In this document: piece by piece, positions 25,362 through 34,024 of the stretch
Position numbering within the stretch: position 1 is the stretch's first letter
Layout of the letters: every line of letters begins with the position of its first letter
From: an uncultured Negativicutes bacterium
GTDB lineage: Bacteria > Bacillota > Negativicutes > Veillonellales > Megasphaeraceae
Direction: 5' to 3'
Assembly (NCBI GenBank): GCA_900752195.1
Contig: CAADUJ010000017.1
Coordinates: forward strand, 1 to 64,000
DNA length: 64,000 nt
Position numbers and translations under genes: made by a program
The notes under the pieces: generated by a model
Seen by the model: only the letters and a program-made list of their open reading frames with translations
Told to the model about the DNA's origin: nothing
Databases searched by the model: none

Positions 25362-26324
25362 ATGGGAAAGCTCATTTCATCACAAATTCAGGGTGTCATT
25401 GATGGCATTCTGGCAGATTATGATAATGAAGGGCATAGGGAAGTCGATAAACTCGATATATTTAATAAACCTGATAAAAAGAAAATCGTCGATATTGTCG
25501 ATAAGCTCTTACGCATTATTTATCCAGGATATATTAAAGATAAAACGTATCGCTTTTATGATATGCATAACAGTCTCACTGTCATTATTGAAGATGTGGC
25601 CTATAATTTAAGCAAGCAGATTCATATTGCGCTAAAATATAAGGGCATGACACAAAACGTAAAAATTGATAATGTCGAAGCCCGCGCAGAACAGTGTACA
25701 TTGACACTGCTCAAGACCATTCCTAAGATTCGTGAATATATTGAAACAGATATAGAAGCCATTTTTGAAGGTGATCCTGCAGCAGATAGTAAAGCTGAAG
25801 TTATCTTTTCCTATCCAGGGCTCTTTGCAATTTCGGTTCATCGACTGGCGCACGTTTTATATAAGATGAATGTTCCTATTATTCCTCGCGTCATGGCTGA
25901 ATATGCTCATAGCAAGACGGGGATTGAAATTAACCCTGGTGCTGAGATTGGAAAGTATTTTTTCATCGATCATGGCACGGGTATTGTCGTCGGCGAAACG
26001 ACGATCATCGGTGAACATGTAAAACTTTACCAAGGCGTAACACTAGGTGCATTATCTTTGAAAGATGGCCGTAAGCTGGCACATAAAAAACGCCATCCTA
26101 CCATAGAAGATAACGTTACCATTTATTCTGGTGCCTCTATCATGGGTGGAGATACCGTTATCGGTCATGATTCCGTTATTGGTGGCAATGTGTTCATTAC
26201 GAAATCGGTCCAGCCGGGAACAAAGGTGAGTGTCAAAAATCAGGAGCTGCGTTTTGACGAAGATAAGCATCTTGTTGAAAATATTGAAGACGAAAATGAT
26301 GAAACGTGGTTCTATATTATTTAA
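25362..26324 (+). CDS. cysE: Serine O-acetyltransferase, EpsC type
   Basis: The 320-residue enzyme makes O-acetylserine from serine and acetyl-CoA, the carbon precursor of cysteine. An N-terminal helical domain (about 1-180) precedes a left-handed beta-helix of hexapeptide repeats with the active-site segment DHGTGIVVGETTIIGEHVKL and the loop KKRHPTIEDNV. The N-terminal domain is longer than in E. coli CysE, as in EpsC-type proteins of anaerobic Firmicutes. GGGGGAG precedes the ATG. The gene lies 12 bases before prmA and may share transcription with it. Confidence 0.93.
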   Translation: MGKLISSQIQGVIDGILADYDNEGHREVDKLDIFNKPDKKKIVDIVDKLLRIIYPGYIKDKTYRFYDMHNSLTVIIEDVAYNLSKQIHIALKYKGMTQNVKIDNVEARAEQCTLTLLKTIPKIREYIETDIEAIFEGDPAADSKAEVIFSYPGLFAISVHRLAHVLYKMNVPIIPRVMAEYAHSKTGIEINPGAEIGKYFFIDHGTGIVVGETTIIGEHVKLYQGVTLGALSLKDGRKLAHKKRHPTIEDNVTIYSGASIMGGDTVIGHDSVIGGNVFITKSVQPGTKVSVKNQELRFDEDKHLVENIEDENDETWFYII

Positions 26325-26336
26325 GGTGAGTCGTAA

Positions 26337-27218
26337 ATGAAATATAAAGAATTAGTTCTTACAGTTCCAATTTCCTACGCCGACGTAGTAAGTCTCCTTA
26401 TCGTCGATTGTGGAGGAAGCAGTGCCATACTCGATGAGGAAAACGCTCCTACAGGATCCATCGTACTTACGACATATGTCCCAGCAGACGATAATGAAAG
26501 TCTGGAACAAATCAAACACAGCTTGCGTCATCTCGCTGATGAACAAGATGCGTTTTCACCATGGTCTTTTACGGAGAACGAAGCTTGCGATGGGCAATGG
26601 CTATACGAATGGCAACAGTATTTTCATCCGACAAAAGTAACCAGTCACCTCTGGGTGACACCGGCATGGGAAGAGGCCCCGCTGGAAGACGGTGATGATG
26701 TCATTAAAATTGAACCGGGCCTTTCCTTTGGCAGTGGATTGCATGATACGACATGTATGTGTATGGAATATCTCTCTTCTGTCGTCAAAGAAGGCGACAA
26801 GGTCTATGATATTGGAACGGGGACTGGTATTCTTGCCATTGCGGCGGCAAAGATGGGAGCTACTTCGGTTACTGCCGTTGATCTGGATAAAGACGCCGTC
26901 GATCAGGCAATACTCAATGTAACACTCAATGGTGTCGATAATCGGGTACAGGTGTTTCACAGCGACTTGTTGCAGGCTGTGCAAAAAGAAGATAAGACGG
27001 CTCATGTCATTGTAGCTAATCTTGTCACCGATGCAGTACTTGCTCTTTTGCCTCAACTGGCTGACTATGTACATGGCGGAACCGCTATTATTGTCAGTGG
27101 CATCATTGATGAACGCATTGATGAAGTGCGAAAAAAAGCGGCAGATTGTCAACTTCTTTGGGAAGATGATACGCTTCGTCATGGTTGGTATGCCGCATTG
27201 CTGAGGTGTCCCGAATGA
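26337..27218 (+). CDS. prmA: Ribosomal protein L11 methyltransferase
   Basis: The 293-residue SAM-dependent enzyme trimethylates ribosomal protein L11. An N-terminal substrate-binding domain is followed by a Rossmann methyltransferase domain with motif I VYDIGTGTGILAIAAAKMGA, the acidic loop AVDLDKDA and the NLVTD segment equivalent to the NILA/NLVA catalytic motif. It begins the prmA-rsmE-mtaB-hit run; its stop codon overlaps the rsmE ATG (ATGA). Confidence 0.94.
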   Translation: MKYKELVLTVPISYADVVSLLIVDCGGSSAILDEENAPTGSIVLTTYVPADDNESLEQIKHSLRHLADEQDAFSPWSFTENEACDGQWLYEWQQYFHPTKVTSHLWVTPAWEEAPLEDGDDVIKIEPGLSFGSGLHDTTCMCMEYLSSVVKEGDKVYDIGTGTGILAIAAAKMGATSVTAVDLDKDAVDQAILNVTLNGVDNRVQVFHSDLLQAVQKEDKTAHVIVANLVTDAVLALLPQLADYVHGGTAIIVSGIIDERIDEVRKKAADCQLLWEDDTLRHGWYAALLRCPE

Positions 27219-27943
27219 GAAAAATATTTCTTCCTTTCCCGATTACAGAACGCTTTACCTTATCACCTGACGATACGCATCATGTCATACGCGTTCTGCG
27301 TCACCGCAAGGGCGATAATTTACATGTGACAGATAGCACGGGCGCCACGTATCAATGCCGCATCATTGCAGATGGTGGCGGTAAAGAAGTCGTGTTGGAG
27401 CCTATCCAATGCATTGATGAAGGAATGAAAAATAGCAGTCCCGTCATTTTGGCACAAGGCCTTTTGAAAAACGATAAATTTGAATGGGTCGTTCAAAAGG
27501 CGACAGAATTGGGGGTCCAGGCTATCGTTCCTGTACAAATGGAGCATTGTGTAGTAAAATTGAACGAAACCCGTCGTCAAGATCGGTTGAAGCGATGGCA
27601 AAAAATTGCCGCTGAAGCCGCTAAGCAATGTGGTCGTAATGACATCCCTGACATCGAGCCTTTCTGCACGATGAAGGAACTTCTAGAGCGGCACAAAGAA
27701 GCACAGTTCATCATTCCGTATGAACGGGAAGAGGCGCCTCTCCACACGATTTGCCAAGAGGCATCTGACGGCCCCGTGGTCATCGTCATCGGCCCAGAAG
27801 GTGGTTTTGCATCTGCAGAAATCGAGACAGCTCAAGAAAAAAAGTATGTCCATACGGTGTCTCTGGGGCCTCGTATATTACGGGCCGAAACAGCAGCACT
27901 TGCGACGGTAGCGATTATCATGTATGAAAGAGGATTTAACTAA
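27215..27943 (+). CDS. rsmE: 16S rRNA (uracil-1498-N3)-methyltransferase
   Basis: The 242-residue SPOUT enzyme methylates U1498 of 16S rRNA. It has an N-terminal PUA-like domain (HHVIRVLRHRKGD) and a knotted C-terminal domain with IGPEGGFASAEI and SLGPRILRAETAAL, which form the SAM-binding knot. ATG 27215 overlaps the prmA stop; a longer in-frame start at 27185 lies inside prmA and is not needed. The stop overlaps the next start by one base. Confidence 0.95.
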   Translation: MRKIFLPFPITERFTLSPDDTHHVIRVLRHRKGDNLHVTDSTGATYQCRIIADGGGKEVVLEPIQCIDEGMKNSSPVILAQGLLKNDKFEWVVQKATELGVQAIVPVQMEHCVVKLNETRRQDRLKRWQKIAAEAAKQCGRNDIPDIEPFCTMKELLERHKEAQFIIPYEREEAPLHTICQEASDGPVVIVIGPEGGFASAEIETAQEKKYVHTVSLGPRILRAETAALATVAIIMYERGFN

Positions 27944-29259
27944 TGGCAACTATTGCGTTTGCTACGTTAGGATGCCGTGTCAACCAGTACGATACGGACA
28001 GCATGCGTGGCCTGTTCCTGCAATCCGGTTATACCGAAGCAGATTTTCAAGATAGAGCGGACGTGTATGTTATCAATACGTGTTCCGTGACACAAGTGGG
28101 AGAAAAAAAATCGCGTCAGCTTATTAGGCGTGCCAAAAAACGAAATCCCCACTCTCTCGTCATCGTAACGGGATGTTATGCCCAACTCGACCCCGATTTG
28201 CTAGCATCTATGCCAGACGTGGATGCCGTCATCGGAACGAATGAAAAGCGGAATATCATCTCCGTTGTACAAAGGCTTTTGCAAGACCATGATGAGGGGG
28301 CCATTACAGCCGTGCACGACGCACGGCAACGTGATGATTTTGAAGAAATTCCCTTGTATCCTTCTGCTGTAGAGCACACCCGTGCTGATTTGAAGGTTCA
28401 GGAAGGATGTAATAACTTCTGTTCTTATTGTATTATTCCGTATACGCGGGGAGCCTTGAAATCTCGTCAGCCTGACGCCGTCATTGCTGAAGCAAACCGT
28501 CTCGTTCAAGCTGGTTTCAAAGAGCTCGTCTTGACAGGCATTCACCTCGGTGCGTATGGAAGAGAACTTCCAGAACAGCCGACGCTGGCCTTGTTGCTCC
28601 GCCGTTTGCTGGAAGAAACAGACGTACGACGCATCCGCATGGGGTCATTAGAATCCATCGAAGTCGATGAAGACCTCATTTCGGTCATGAATTCGTCTGA
28701 TCGTATTTGTCCTCACTTACACTTGCCACTGCAGTCCGGTTCGGATGCCATTTTAAAAGCCATGAACCGCCATTATACAAAAGCTGAATACATTCATCTT
28801 ATTGAGACGTTGCGTCAGCGCATTCACGGTTTGACCGTATCGACGGATCTCATTTTAGGTTTTCCCGGTGAAACGGAAGAGCAGTTTGAAGAAACGATGG
28901 ATACCCTGCGACTCCTCGACTTTTCCCATATTCACGCGTTTCCCTATTCACCGCGAACGGGAACGCCGGCTGCAGCCATGAAAAACCAAATCGACGGTCC
29001 GACAAAGAAAAGACGCGTCGAGATTGTCAATGCCTTATCGGCTGCGCAAAAAGCGGCACATCTGTCGACTATGGTAGGGCAAACGGTGCAGGTCCTTATT
29101 GAAAAGCAGGAAGGAACCTGTGGTGAAGGTCTGTCAGGAAATTACGAACGTGTTTTCGTCGATGGATTGGAAAAAAATTTTGAAGGAGAGCTACTTTCAG
29201 TCCAGCTGACTGGCGCTGATGATCAAAAGCTCTTTGGAATCATGAAGGAGGAATTGTGA
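27943..29259 (+). CDS. mtaB: tRNA t6A37 methylthiotransferase MtaB
   Basis: The 438-residue radical-SAM enzyme adds a methylthio group to t6A37 of tRNAs that read ANN codons. The UPF0004 domain has the cluster cysteines C11 (TLGCRVNQ), one in INTCSV and one in TGCYAQ. The radical-SAM CxxxCxxC is in GCNNFCSYCIIPYTRG, and a TRAM domain ends the protein (about 375-435). The opening ATLGCRVNQYDTD is diagnostic for MtaB rather than MiaB or RimO. Confidence 0.95.
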   Translation: MATIAFATLGCRVNQYDTDSMRGLFLQSGYTEADFQDRADVYVINTCSVTQVGEKKSRQLIRRAKKRNPHSLVIVTGCYAQLDPDLLASMPDVDAVIGTNEKRNIISVVQRLLQDHDEGAITAVHDARQRDDFEEIPLYPSAVEHTRADLKVQEGCNNFCSYCIIPYTRGALKSRQPDAVIAEANRLVQAGFKELVLTGIHLGAYGRELPEQPTLALLLRRLLEETDVRRIRMGSLESIEVDEDLISVMNSSDRICPHLHLPLQSGSDAILKAMNRHYTKAEYIHLIETLRQRIHGLTVSTDLILGFPGETEEQFEETMDTLRLLDFSHIHAFPYSPRTGTPAAAMKNQIDGPTKKRRVEIVNALSAAQKAAHLSTMVGQTVQVLIEKQEGTCGEGLSGNYERVFVDGLEKNFEGELLSVQLTGADDQKLFGIMKEEL

Positions 29260-29260
29260 G

Positions 29261-29605
29261 ATGGAAGATTGTTTATTTTGCAGCATTGCACAAGGAAAGA
29301 TTCCCAGCACAAAAGTCTATGAAGATGATGATTTCTTTGCCTTTAAAGACATCAACCCCGTAGCACCTGTTCACGTACTCGTTATCCCGAAGAAACATAT
29401 TGCTAATATTGCCTCCCTTACGGCTGCTGATGCCGATGTGGCAGGGAAGATGCTCTTTGTTATCAAGAAAGTAGCAAGCCAGCTTGGCCTTGATCAAGAG
29501 GGCTATCGCGTCGTATTCAATACAGGCGAAAAAGCGGGTCAGACTGTATTCCATATGCACGCTCATATTTTAGGTGGTAGAGAATTAGCTTGGCCTGGTG
29601 TATAA
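29261..29605 (+). CDS. HIT-family nucleotide hydrolase (HinT-like)
   Basis: The 114-residue cytoplasmic protein has CLFCSIAQGKIPS at the start and the histidine triad HMHAHIL near the C-terminus, the HinT-type arrangement. HinT enzymes hydrolyse adenosine 5'-phosphoramidates. AAGGAGGAA lies nine bases upstream, inside the end of mtaB. The stop codon overlaps the next start (TAATG). Confidence 0.93.
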   Translation: MEDCLFCSIAQGKIPSTKVYEDDDFFAFKDINPVAPVHVLVIPKKHIANIASLTAADADVAGKMLFVIKKVASQLGLDQEGYRVVFNTGEKAGQTVFHMHAHILGGRELAWPGV

Positions 29606-29763
29606 TGGAACAGAAGGAAGTAAAGCGTCATAGACGCACGTCGCCGGTACAGCGCGACGATAAAGGAAATGTACAGGTTACCATCAATTCAGGTGTACTT
29701 ATCCGTATCATCTCGATTATATTGATGATAGCCGTCCTCGTCTTCATTCACTATAGAATGTAA
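29605..29763 (+). CDS. 52-residue single-pass membrane protein
   Basis: ATG 29605 overlaps the HIT stop codon. The product has a basic N-terminal half (MEQKEVKRHRRTSPVQRDDK) and one strong membrane helix near residues 31-49 (VLIRIISIILMIAVLVFIHY), then ends. GGTG-like ribosome contacts are weak, so expression probably depends on coupling to the HIT gene. No family is recognised. Its position at the end of the prmA operon suggests a small membrane protein. Confidence 0.55.
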   Translation: MEQKEVKRHRRTSPVQRDDKGNVQVTINSGVLIRIISIILMIAVLVFIHYRM

Positions 29764-29797
29764 GCGTAGGAATAGGGCATCGCCCCTTGTGAGTCGT

Positions 29798-29875
29798 AAA
29801 GACTGCTATAGAGATAGTGACTATTTGTTTTACCGTATAAACAATGGCCTATTTCTATGGCAGTCTTTTTTTGTA
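29798..29875 (+). terminator. Long terminator before yraN
   Basis: A 20-bp stem with two G-T or mismatched positions (29798-29817 with 29849-29868) encloses a second small hairpin (TTGTTT/AAACAA) and ends in seven T. It separates the prmA run from the yraN run. Confidence 0.75.
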
Positions 29876-29930
29876 TTCTTTAGGAGGCCATGGCTTTTTC
29901 ATAGTACATAGAGAAAGGGGAGATCATTCC

Positions 29931-30293
29931 ATGTCCTATACGACGAAGAAACTTGGCACAAGTGGTGAAGATGTAGCTGCAGAGTATCTTATGCATACCT
30001 GTGGTTACGGTATTCTATATCGTAACTTTCGCTCATATAGTGGCGAGATTGACATCATCGCAAAAGATCGTGACATCATCGTATTCATCGAAGTGAAAAC
30101 GCGGCGCAATATGGCCTACGGACGGCCTTTAGAAGCGGTATCGTCATATAAGCAGAATAAAATCCGTCAGACTGCAATATGTTATTTATCCTATACGCAG
30201 CAGTGGAATCATCCTTGCCGGTTCGATGTCATGGAAATCATGGCCCGTGGCACCACTAGTTATGGAATCCATCATATCCGGAATGCCTTTTAA
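29931..30293 (+). CDS. YraN-family endonuclease-like protein
   Basis: The 120-residue protein has the UPF0102/YraN fold, a restriction-endonuclease-like core with the nuclease pattern GEIDIIAKDRDIIVFIEVKT (E-x-D ... E-V-K). The family is widespread, often next to comM and rnhB, and is thought to act in DNA processing. An in-frame start at 29844 lies inside the terminator; ATG 29931 follows AAAGGGGAG. It opens the yraN-comM-dprA-ssb run. Confidence 0.9.
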   Translation: MSYTTKKLGTSGEDVAAEYLMHTCGYGILYRNFRSYSGEIDIIAKDRDIIVFIEVKTRRNMAYGRPLEAVSSYKQNKIRQTAICYLSYTQQWNHPCRFDVMEIMARGTTSYGIHHIRNAF

Positions 30294-30310
30294 AAAGGAG
30301 GGAAAACAGT

Positions 30311-31828
30311 ATGTTTGCAAGTGTATATGGAGCAACGACATTAGGATTGCAGGGCAATATCATCACTGTTGAGACAGATATTTCCAATGGTCTTCCTGCT
30401 TTCGAAATCGTCGGTATGGCGGCCACATCGGTAAAGGAATCGAAAGAACGCGTCCGTTCAGCCATGAAAAACAGTGGTTTCGAGTTTCCTATGCGACGCA
30501 TTACATTGAATCTGGCACCGGCAGAGCTCAAAAAAGATAGTACCGGTCTCGATGTGTCGATTGCCATCGGTATCATGGTATCAAGCGGACAGATTCCTCC
30601 TGAACAAACGGCTGGGGCCTTGTTTATTGGCGAGCTATCCCTTGATGGTCATATACGGCCCGTGACAGGCATCCTATCGATGGTGTTGCAGGCAAAGTCG
30701 GCAGGTTTTACAACTGTGTATGTAAGTCATGAAAATGCCTGTGAGGCCTTATTGTGCGATTCCCTTGACGTCTATGCCGTTCAGTCCTTGCGGCAGATTG
30801 TCCATCATTTGACGAAGGTCGAAACGCTGTCCAAAGCAATGACTGTAAAAGAATCTAGCAAAGAGTATCGCTATGGTGTCGATTTTTCAGAGGTACAAGG
30901 GCAGGCGCTGGCCAAGCGGGCATTGGAAATCGCTGCTGCAGGTGGCCATAATGTCCTCATGATAGGACCTCCTGGTTCGGGCAAAACCATGCTGGCTAAA
31001 CGGCTGCCGACTATTTTGCCGCCTCTCGACTTGCAGGAAGCCTTGGAAATCACGAAAATCTATTCGGTTGCCGGACTCTTTCAGGAGTCGCAGATGATCC
31101 GGGAGCGGCCTTTCCGAAGTCCTCATCATACAATTTCAGTTAATGGTCTTATCGGTGGAGGTTCTATTCCAAAACCAGGTGAAGTGACGCTGGCCCATAA
31201 TGGCGTTCTTTTTCTCGACGAATTGCCAGAGTTTCCCCGGTCCGTCCTGGAAGTATTGCGTCAACCTTTAGAAGATGGCATCGTCCATATTGCCCGCGTC
31301 CATGCGACTTTGACATATCCAGCGAGGTGTATGCTCATTGCGGCCATGAATCCGTGTCCTTGTGGCAATTATGGCAGTGCCGATCAAATCTGTACCTGTA
31401 CGCCTGGAGAAATTCGGCGGTATGTACGTAAAGTATCAGGCCCCTTGCTGGACCGCATAGATCTACACGTACAAGTAGATAGACCTTTATATGGTGAGCT
31501 TGTATGTGCGACGCCGCAGGAAGATTCGGCAACCATCGGCAATCGTGTCCTGGCGGCGCGGGAACGACAAATATTCAGGCTCAAAAAGTATGGGTGTCAC
31601 TGTAATGCCCATATGGGGCATCGGACATTGCGCGAAACCGTGAACGTGACAAAAGATGCCCATGCGTTTCTTCATCGTGTCTTTGATAAGATGAAACTCA
31701 GTGCCCGCAGTTATGACCGTATCTTGAAAGTTTCTCAAACCATAGCCGATTTAGCTGGGAAAGAGGCTGTTGAAGAAGACCACATTGCCGAAGCCGTAAG
31801 TTATCGGAATAAAATGCAAAGGATGTGA
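30311..31828 (+). CDS. comM: YifB/ComM AAA+ ATPase
   Basis: The 505-residue protein has an N-terminal Lon-protease-like domain (about 1-180), a magnesium-chelatase-type AAA+ core with Walker A GPPGSGKTMLAKRL and Walker B VLFLDELPEF, a four-cysteine cluster (NPCPCGNYG ... ICTCTP) and a C-terminal helical domain. ComM is a branch-migration helicase that helps integrate incoming single strands during natural transformation. AAAAGGAGGG precedes the ATG. The gene lies four bases before dprA. Confidence 0.94.
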   Translation: MFASVYGATTLGLQGNIITVETDISNGLPAFEIVGMAATSVKESKERVRSAMKNSGFEFPMRRITLNLAPAELKKDSTGLDVSIAIGIMVSSGQIPPEQTAGALFIGELSLDGHIRPVTGILSMVLQAKSAGFTTVYVSHENACEALLCDSLDVYAVQSLRQIVHHLTKVETLSKAMTVKESSKEYRYGVDFSEVQGQALAKRALEIAAAGGHNVLMIGPPGSGKTMLAKRLPTILPPLDLQEALEITKIYSVAGLFQESQMIRERPFRSPHHTISVNGLIGGGSIPKPGEVTLAHNGVLFLDELPEFPRSVLEVLRQPLEDGIVHIARVHATLTYPARCMLIAAMNPCPCGNYGSADQICTCTPGEIRRYVRKVSGPLLDRIDLHVQVDRPLYGELVCATPQEDSATIGNRVLAARERQIFRLKKYGCHCNAHMGHRTLRETVNVTKDAHAFLHRVFDKMKLSARSYDRILKVSQTIADLAGKEAVEEDHIAEAVSYRNKMQRM

Positions 31829-31832
31829 TGAT

Positions 31833-32939
31833 ATGTCGACGACAGAAGAGCAAATCTATGGGGCAGCATTGGCTTCGTTGCCTTTCATCGGAGCCAGGAG
31901 AATTCGCCGTCTTGTTTCAGAAATCGGTTCTTGTAAAGGTGCATGGCACGAGAATATGAGAAACCTTGCAGCCTTATTAGGTATATCTTTGGAACAGGCA
32001 CAGATGATAGAAACGGAAAAAGCCCGGTTTGACTGGGACAGCCTTGTAAATCATCTGGAAACGGGTGAATGTAAAATCGTGACGTATTGGGATGATGCAT
32101 ATCCTGGCTTGTTGCGCACTATATTTGATGCGCCAGCCCTGTTGTTTTATAAAGGTCAGCTTCCTTCTTTTGAAAAGAGCGTCTCTATTGTAGGATCACG
32201 TAAAGCCAGTTCGTATGGTATGAATGCAGCCAAGTCCCTAGCCGGTGAGCTTGCTGCTTGTGGCATCGTCATCGTAAGCGGCGGCGCAAGGGGAATCGAC
32301 AGTTGCGCCCATAAAGGGGCGTTAACGCAAAAAGGATGTACTGTTGCTGTCGTTGCTAATGGTCTCGATATAACATATCCACCAGAAAACACGCGATTAT
32401 TTTCTGATATTTGCCAGCAAGGGGGTGCCGTGATGACGGAGTTTTATTTCGGTGTTCCCCCTCTGTCACAGAATTTTCCATCGCGCAATCGTATTATCGC
32501 AGGTATAGCACCAATCCTGGCTGTCGTAGAAGCTGCTATGAAAAGTGGATCGCTCATTACGGCTGATTTCGCATTAGAAGAAGGAAGAGAGGTTTTTTCT
32601 CTTCCAGGCAGTATTTATTTGCAAACGAGCAAGGGAACGAATAAACTCATTAAAGAAGGAGCTACGATTCTTACAAGTGCGGCAGACATCCTTACCGCCT
32701 ATGATTGGGAGGTATCGGGGAAAGAAGGAGGTGAGACGAAATTGGCTCAACTGGGCTTGACGCGGCAAGAAAAAACGATTTATGGCCTCTTGTCTTTAGA
32801 TGAGCCCCATTCATTGGAATATCTCATTGAGCAGTCTGGCCTTCCGGCTTCATCGGTGAGTACGACCATTCTCCACCTGGAGCTGCAGAGCCTGACCTAT
32901 GAAGTACCAGGTGGGTATATCCGCAACAAATTAATCTGA
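31833..32939 (+). CDS. dprA: DNA-processing protein DprA
   Basis: The 368-residue protein loads RecA on incoming single-stranded DNA. An N-terminal helical segment is followed by the DprA Rossmann fold with SIVGSRKASSYG, VSGGARGIDSCAHKGAL and FPSRNRIIAG, and by a C-terminal winged helix (about 305-365). Length is normal. It follows comM by four bases and precedes an ssb-like gene, forming a transformation cluster. Confidence 0.95.
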   Translation: MSTTEEQIYGAALASLPFIGARRIRRLVSEIGSCKGAWHENMRNLAALLGISLEQAQMIETEKARFDWDSLVNHLETGECKIVTYWDDAYPGLLRTIFDAPALLFYKGQLPSFEKSVSIVGSRKASSYGMNAAKSLAGELAACGIVIVSGGARGIDSCAHKGALTQKGCTVAVVANGLDITYPPENTRLFSDICQQGGAVMTEFYFGVPPLSQNFPSRNRIIAGIAPILAVVEAAMKSGSLITADFALEEGREVFSLPGSIYLQTSKGTNKLIKEGATILTSAADILTAYDWEVSGKEGGETKLAQLGLTRQEKTIYGLLSLDEPHSLEYLIEQSGLPASSVSTTILHLELQSLTYEVPGGYIRNKLI

Positions 32940-32971
32940 GTGTATTCAAAACGTATAAAGGAGTGTTACAA

Positions 32972-33307
32972 ATGAATCGAATTGATGTCATGGGGAATCT
33001 TGTACGGGACGTAGATATTGCCTATACAGCTAAGCAAAATGTCGTGGCAAAATTCATGATTGCCGAAAATGTGTACGATTTTATATCGAAGCAACGGAAA
33101 CCTCAGTTCTATCCCATGCGGGCATATGGAAAGCGGGGAGAAACTATTGCAAAGTACTTTAAGAAAGGCGATAAAATCAAGATAGGAGGTCACGTAGATA
33201 TGGGAAAATTTGAGACTAAAGACGGTCAGACAAAAGACTATTGGCTAGTCGTCGTCGATGACTTTGAATTTTGTGATAACCGGTCTGAACAAGGTCATAC
33301 CCTCTAG
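32972..33307 (+). CDS. ssb: Short single-stranded-DNA-binding protein
   Basis: The 111-residue protein has the SSB OB fold (MNRIDVMGNLVRDVDIAYT; FYPMRAYGKRGETIAKYFKK; IGGHVDMGKFETKDGQ). It ends in NRSEQGHTL without the acidic ...DDIPF tail that recruits partner proteins to housekeeping SSB. With comM and dprA just upstream, it is probably an accessory, transformation-linked SSB. ATG 32972 follows AAAGGAGTG; the TTG at 32963 overlaps that site. Confidence 0.85.
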   Translation: MNRIDVMGNLVRDVDIAYTAKQNVVAKFMIAENVYDFISKQRKPQFYPMRAYGKRGETIAKYFKKGDKIKIGGHVDMGKFETKDGQTKDYWLVVVDDFEFCDNRSEQGHTL

Positions 33308-33316
33308 TACAGGTAT

Positions 33317-33358
33317 AGAAAAGCTCCCTCTCTTCCACCTATTGGCAGAGAAGGAGCT
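33317..33358 (-). terminator. Terminator of the flavodoxin-like gene, possibly bidirectional
   Basis: AGCTCCCTCTC (33322-33332) pairs with GAGAAGGAGCT (33348-33358) with one G-T pair; T follows on the minus-strand side. Confidence 0.65.
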
Positions 33359-33380
33359 ACTTACAGATAGAGTTGACACG

Positions 33381-33830
33381 CTATGCGGATGCCAGGACAC
33401 GTTCCAATGTATTGGTAGCGAAGTTTTGTATACCTGTGAGATTAAGCGTTTCATCATTGTGCAAAGGTGTTCTGGCAATGGATTCATCGATGTAGCTTAC
33501 ATAGGTACCGAATACGCATGTCTGAGGAGGCAAGAGATCGACGGCTTGGCGCAGGCCTTTTGAGATTTCATCGGAATAGAGGTTTCGGTGCATCGTAGCA
33601 AAAAAAGCTACCCGGCGGGCATTTATTTTTTTTAGTGCTTTCCGGGATACGCTATCCAGTGCATGATCTAAAAACCAAATGCCAGCAAACACGATGTCAT
33701 ACGCATCTAAGGATGCTGGTGCTTCTTCCATAGGCAAAAAGTCTGTATTGTCGGGAAGGACAGAACGTATGGCTTCAGCAAATTTTTTTGTTCTACCTGT
33801 TTGGGATGAATAGAGTACGAGTGCTTTCAT
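33381..33830 (-). CDS. Flavodoxin-like protein
   Basis: The 149-residue protein opens with MKALVLYSSQTGRTKKFAEA, the phosphate-binding loop (S/T-x-T-G-x-T) of flavodoxins, and has the alternating beta-alpha pattern and IVFAGIWFLDHALD as the second loop. It could carry electrons through FMN for a redox enzyme not seen nearby, or belong to the BilS-like group of short flavodoxin-domain proteins. A Shine-Dalgarno AAAGGAGA precedes the ATG. It is monocistronic. Confidence 0.8.
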   Translation of the reverse strand: MKALVLYSSQTGRTKKFAEAIRSVLPDNTDFLPMEEAPASLDAYDIVFAGIWFLDHALDSVSRKALKKINARRVAFFATMHRNLYSDEISKGLRQAVDLLPPQTCVFGTYVSYIDESIARTPLHNDETLNLTGIQNFATNTLERVLASA

Positions 33831-33949
33831 GGAAATTATCTCCTTTCGTGTATCTATGTGGTTTTTTTTCTACGTTAACTATAGTAGTATTAAACCATAA
33901 AGTATGTCGTATTTGCAACGGTTATTGAAAACTGTTTTCAATAAAAAGA

Positions 33950-33995
33950 AAATCTCCCCTTCTACGAGACATTTAAACGTAGAACGGGAGATTTT
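33950..33995 (-). terminator. Terminator of the YkvI-type transporter gene
   Basis: An 18-bp arm pair (33950-33967 with 33978-33995, one mismatch) is followed on the minus strand by TTTTCTTTTTATT. Confidence 0.8.
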
Positions 33996-34024
33996 CCTTA
34001 GAGTATTACTCGTGAAATCGTATA

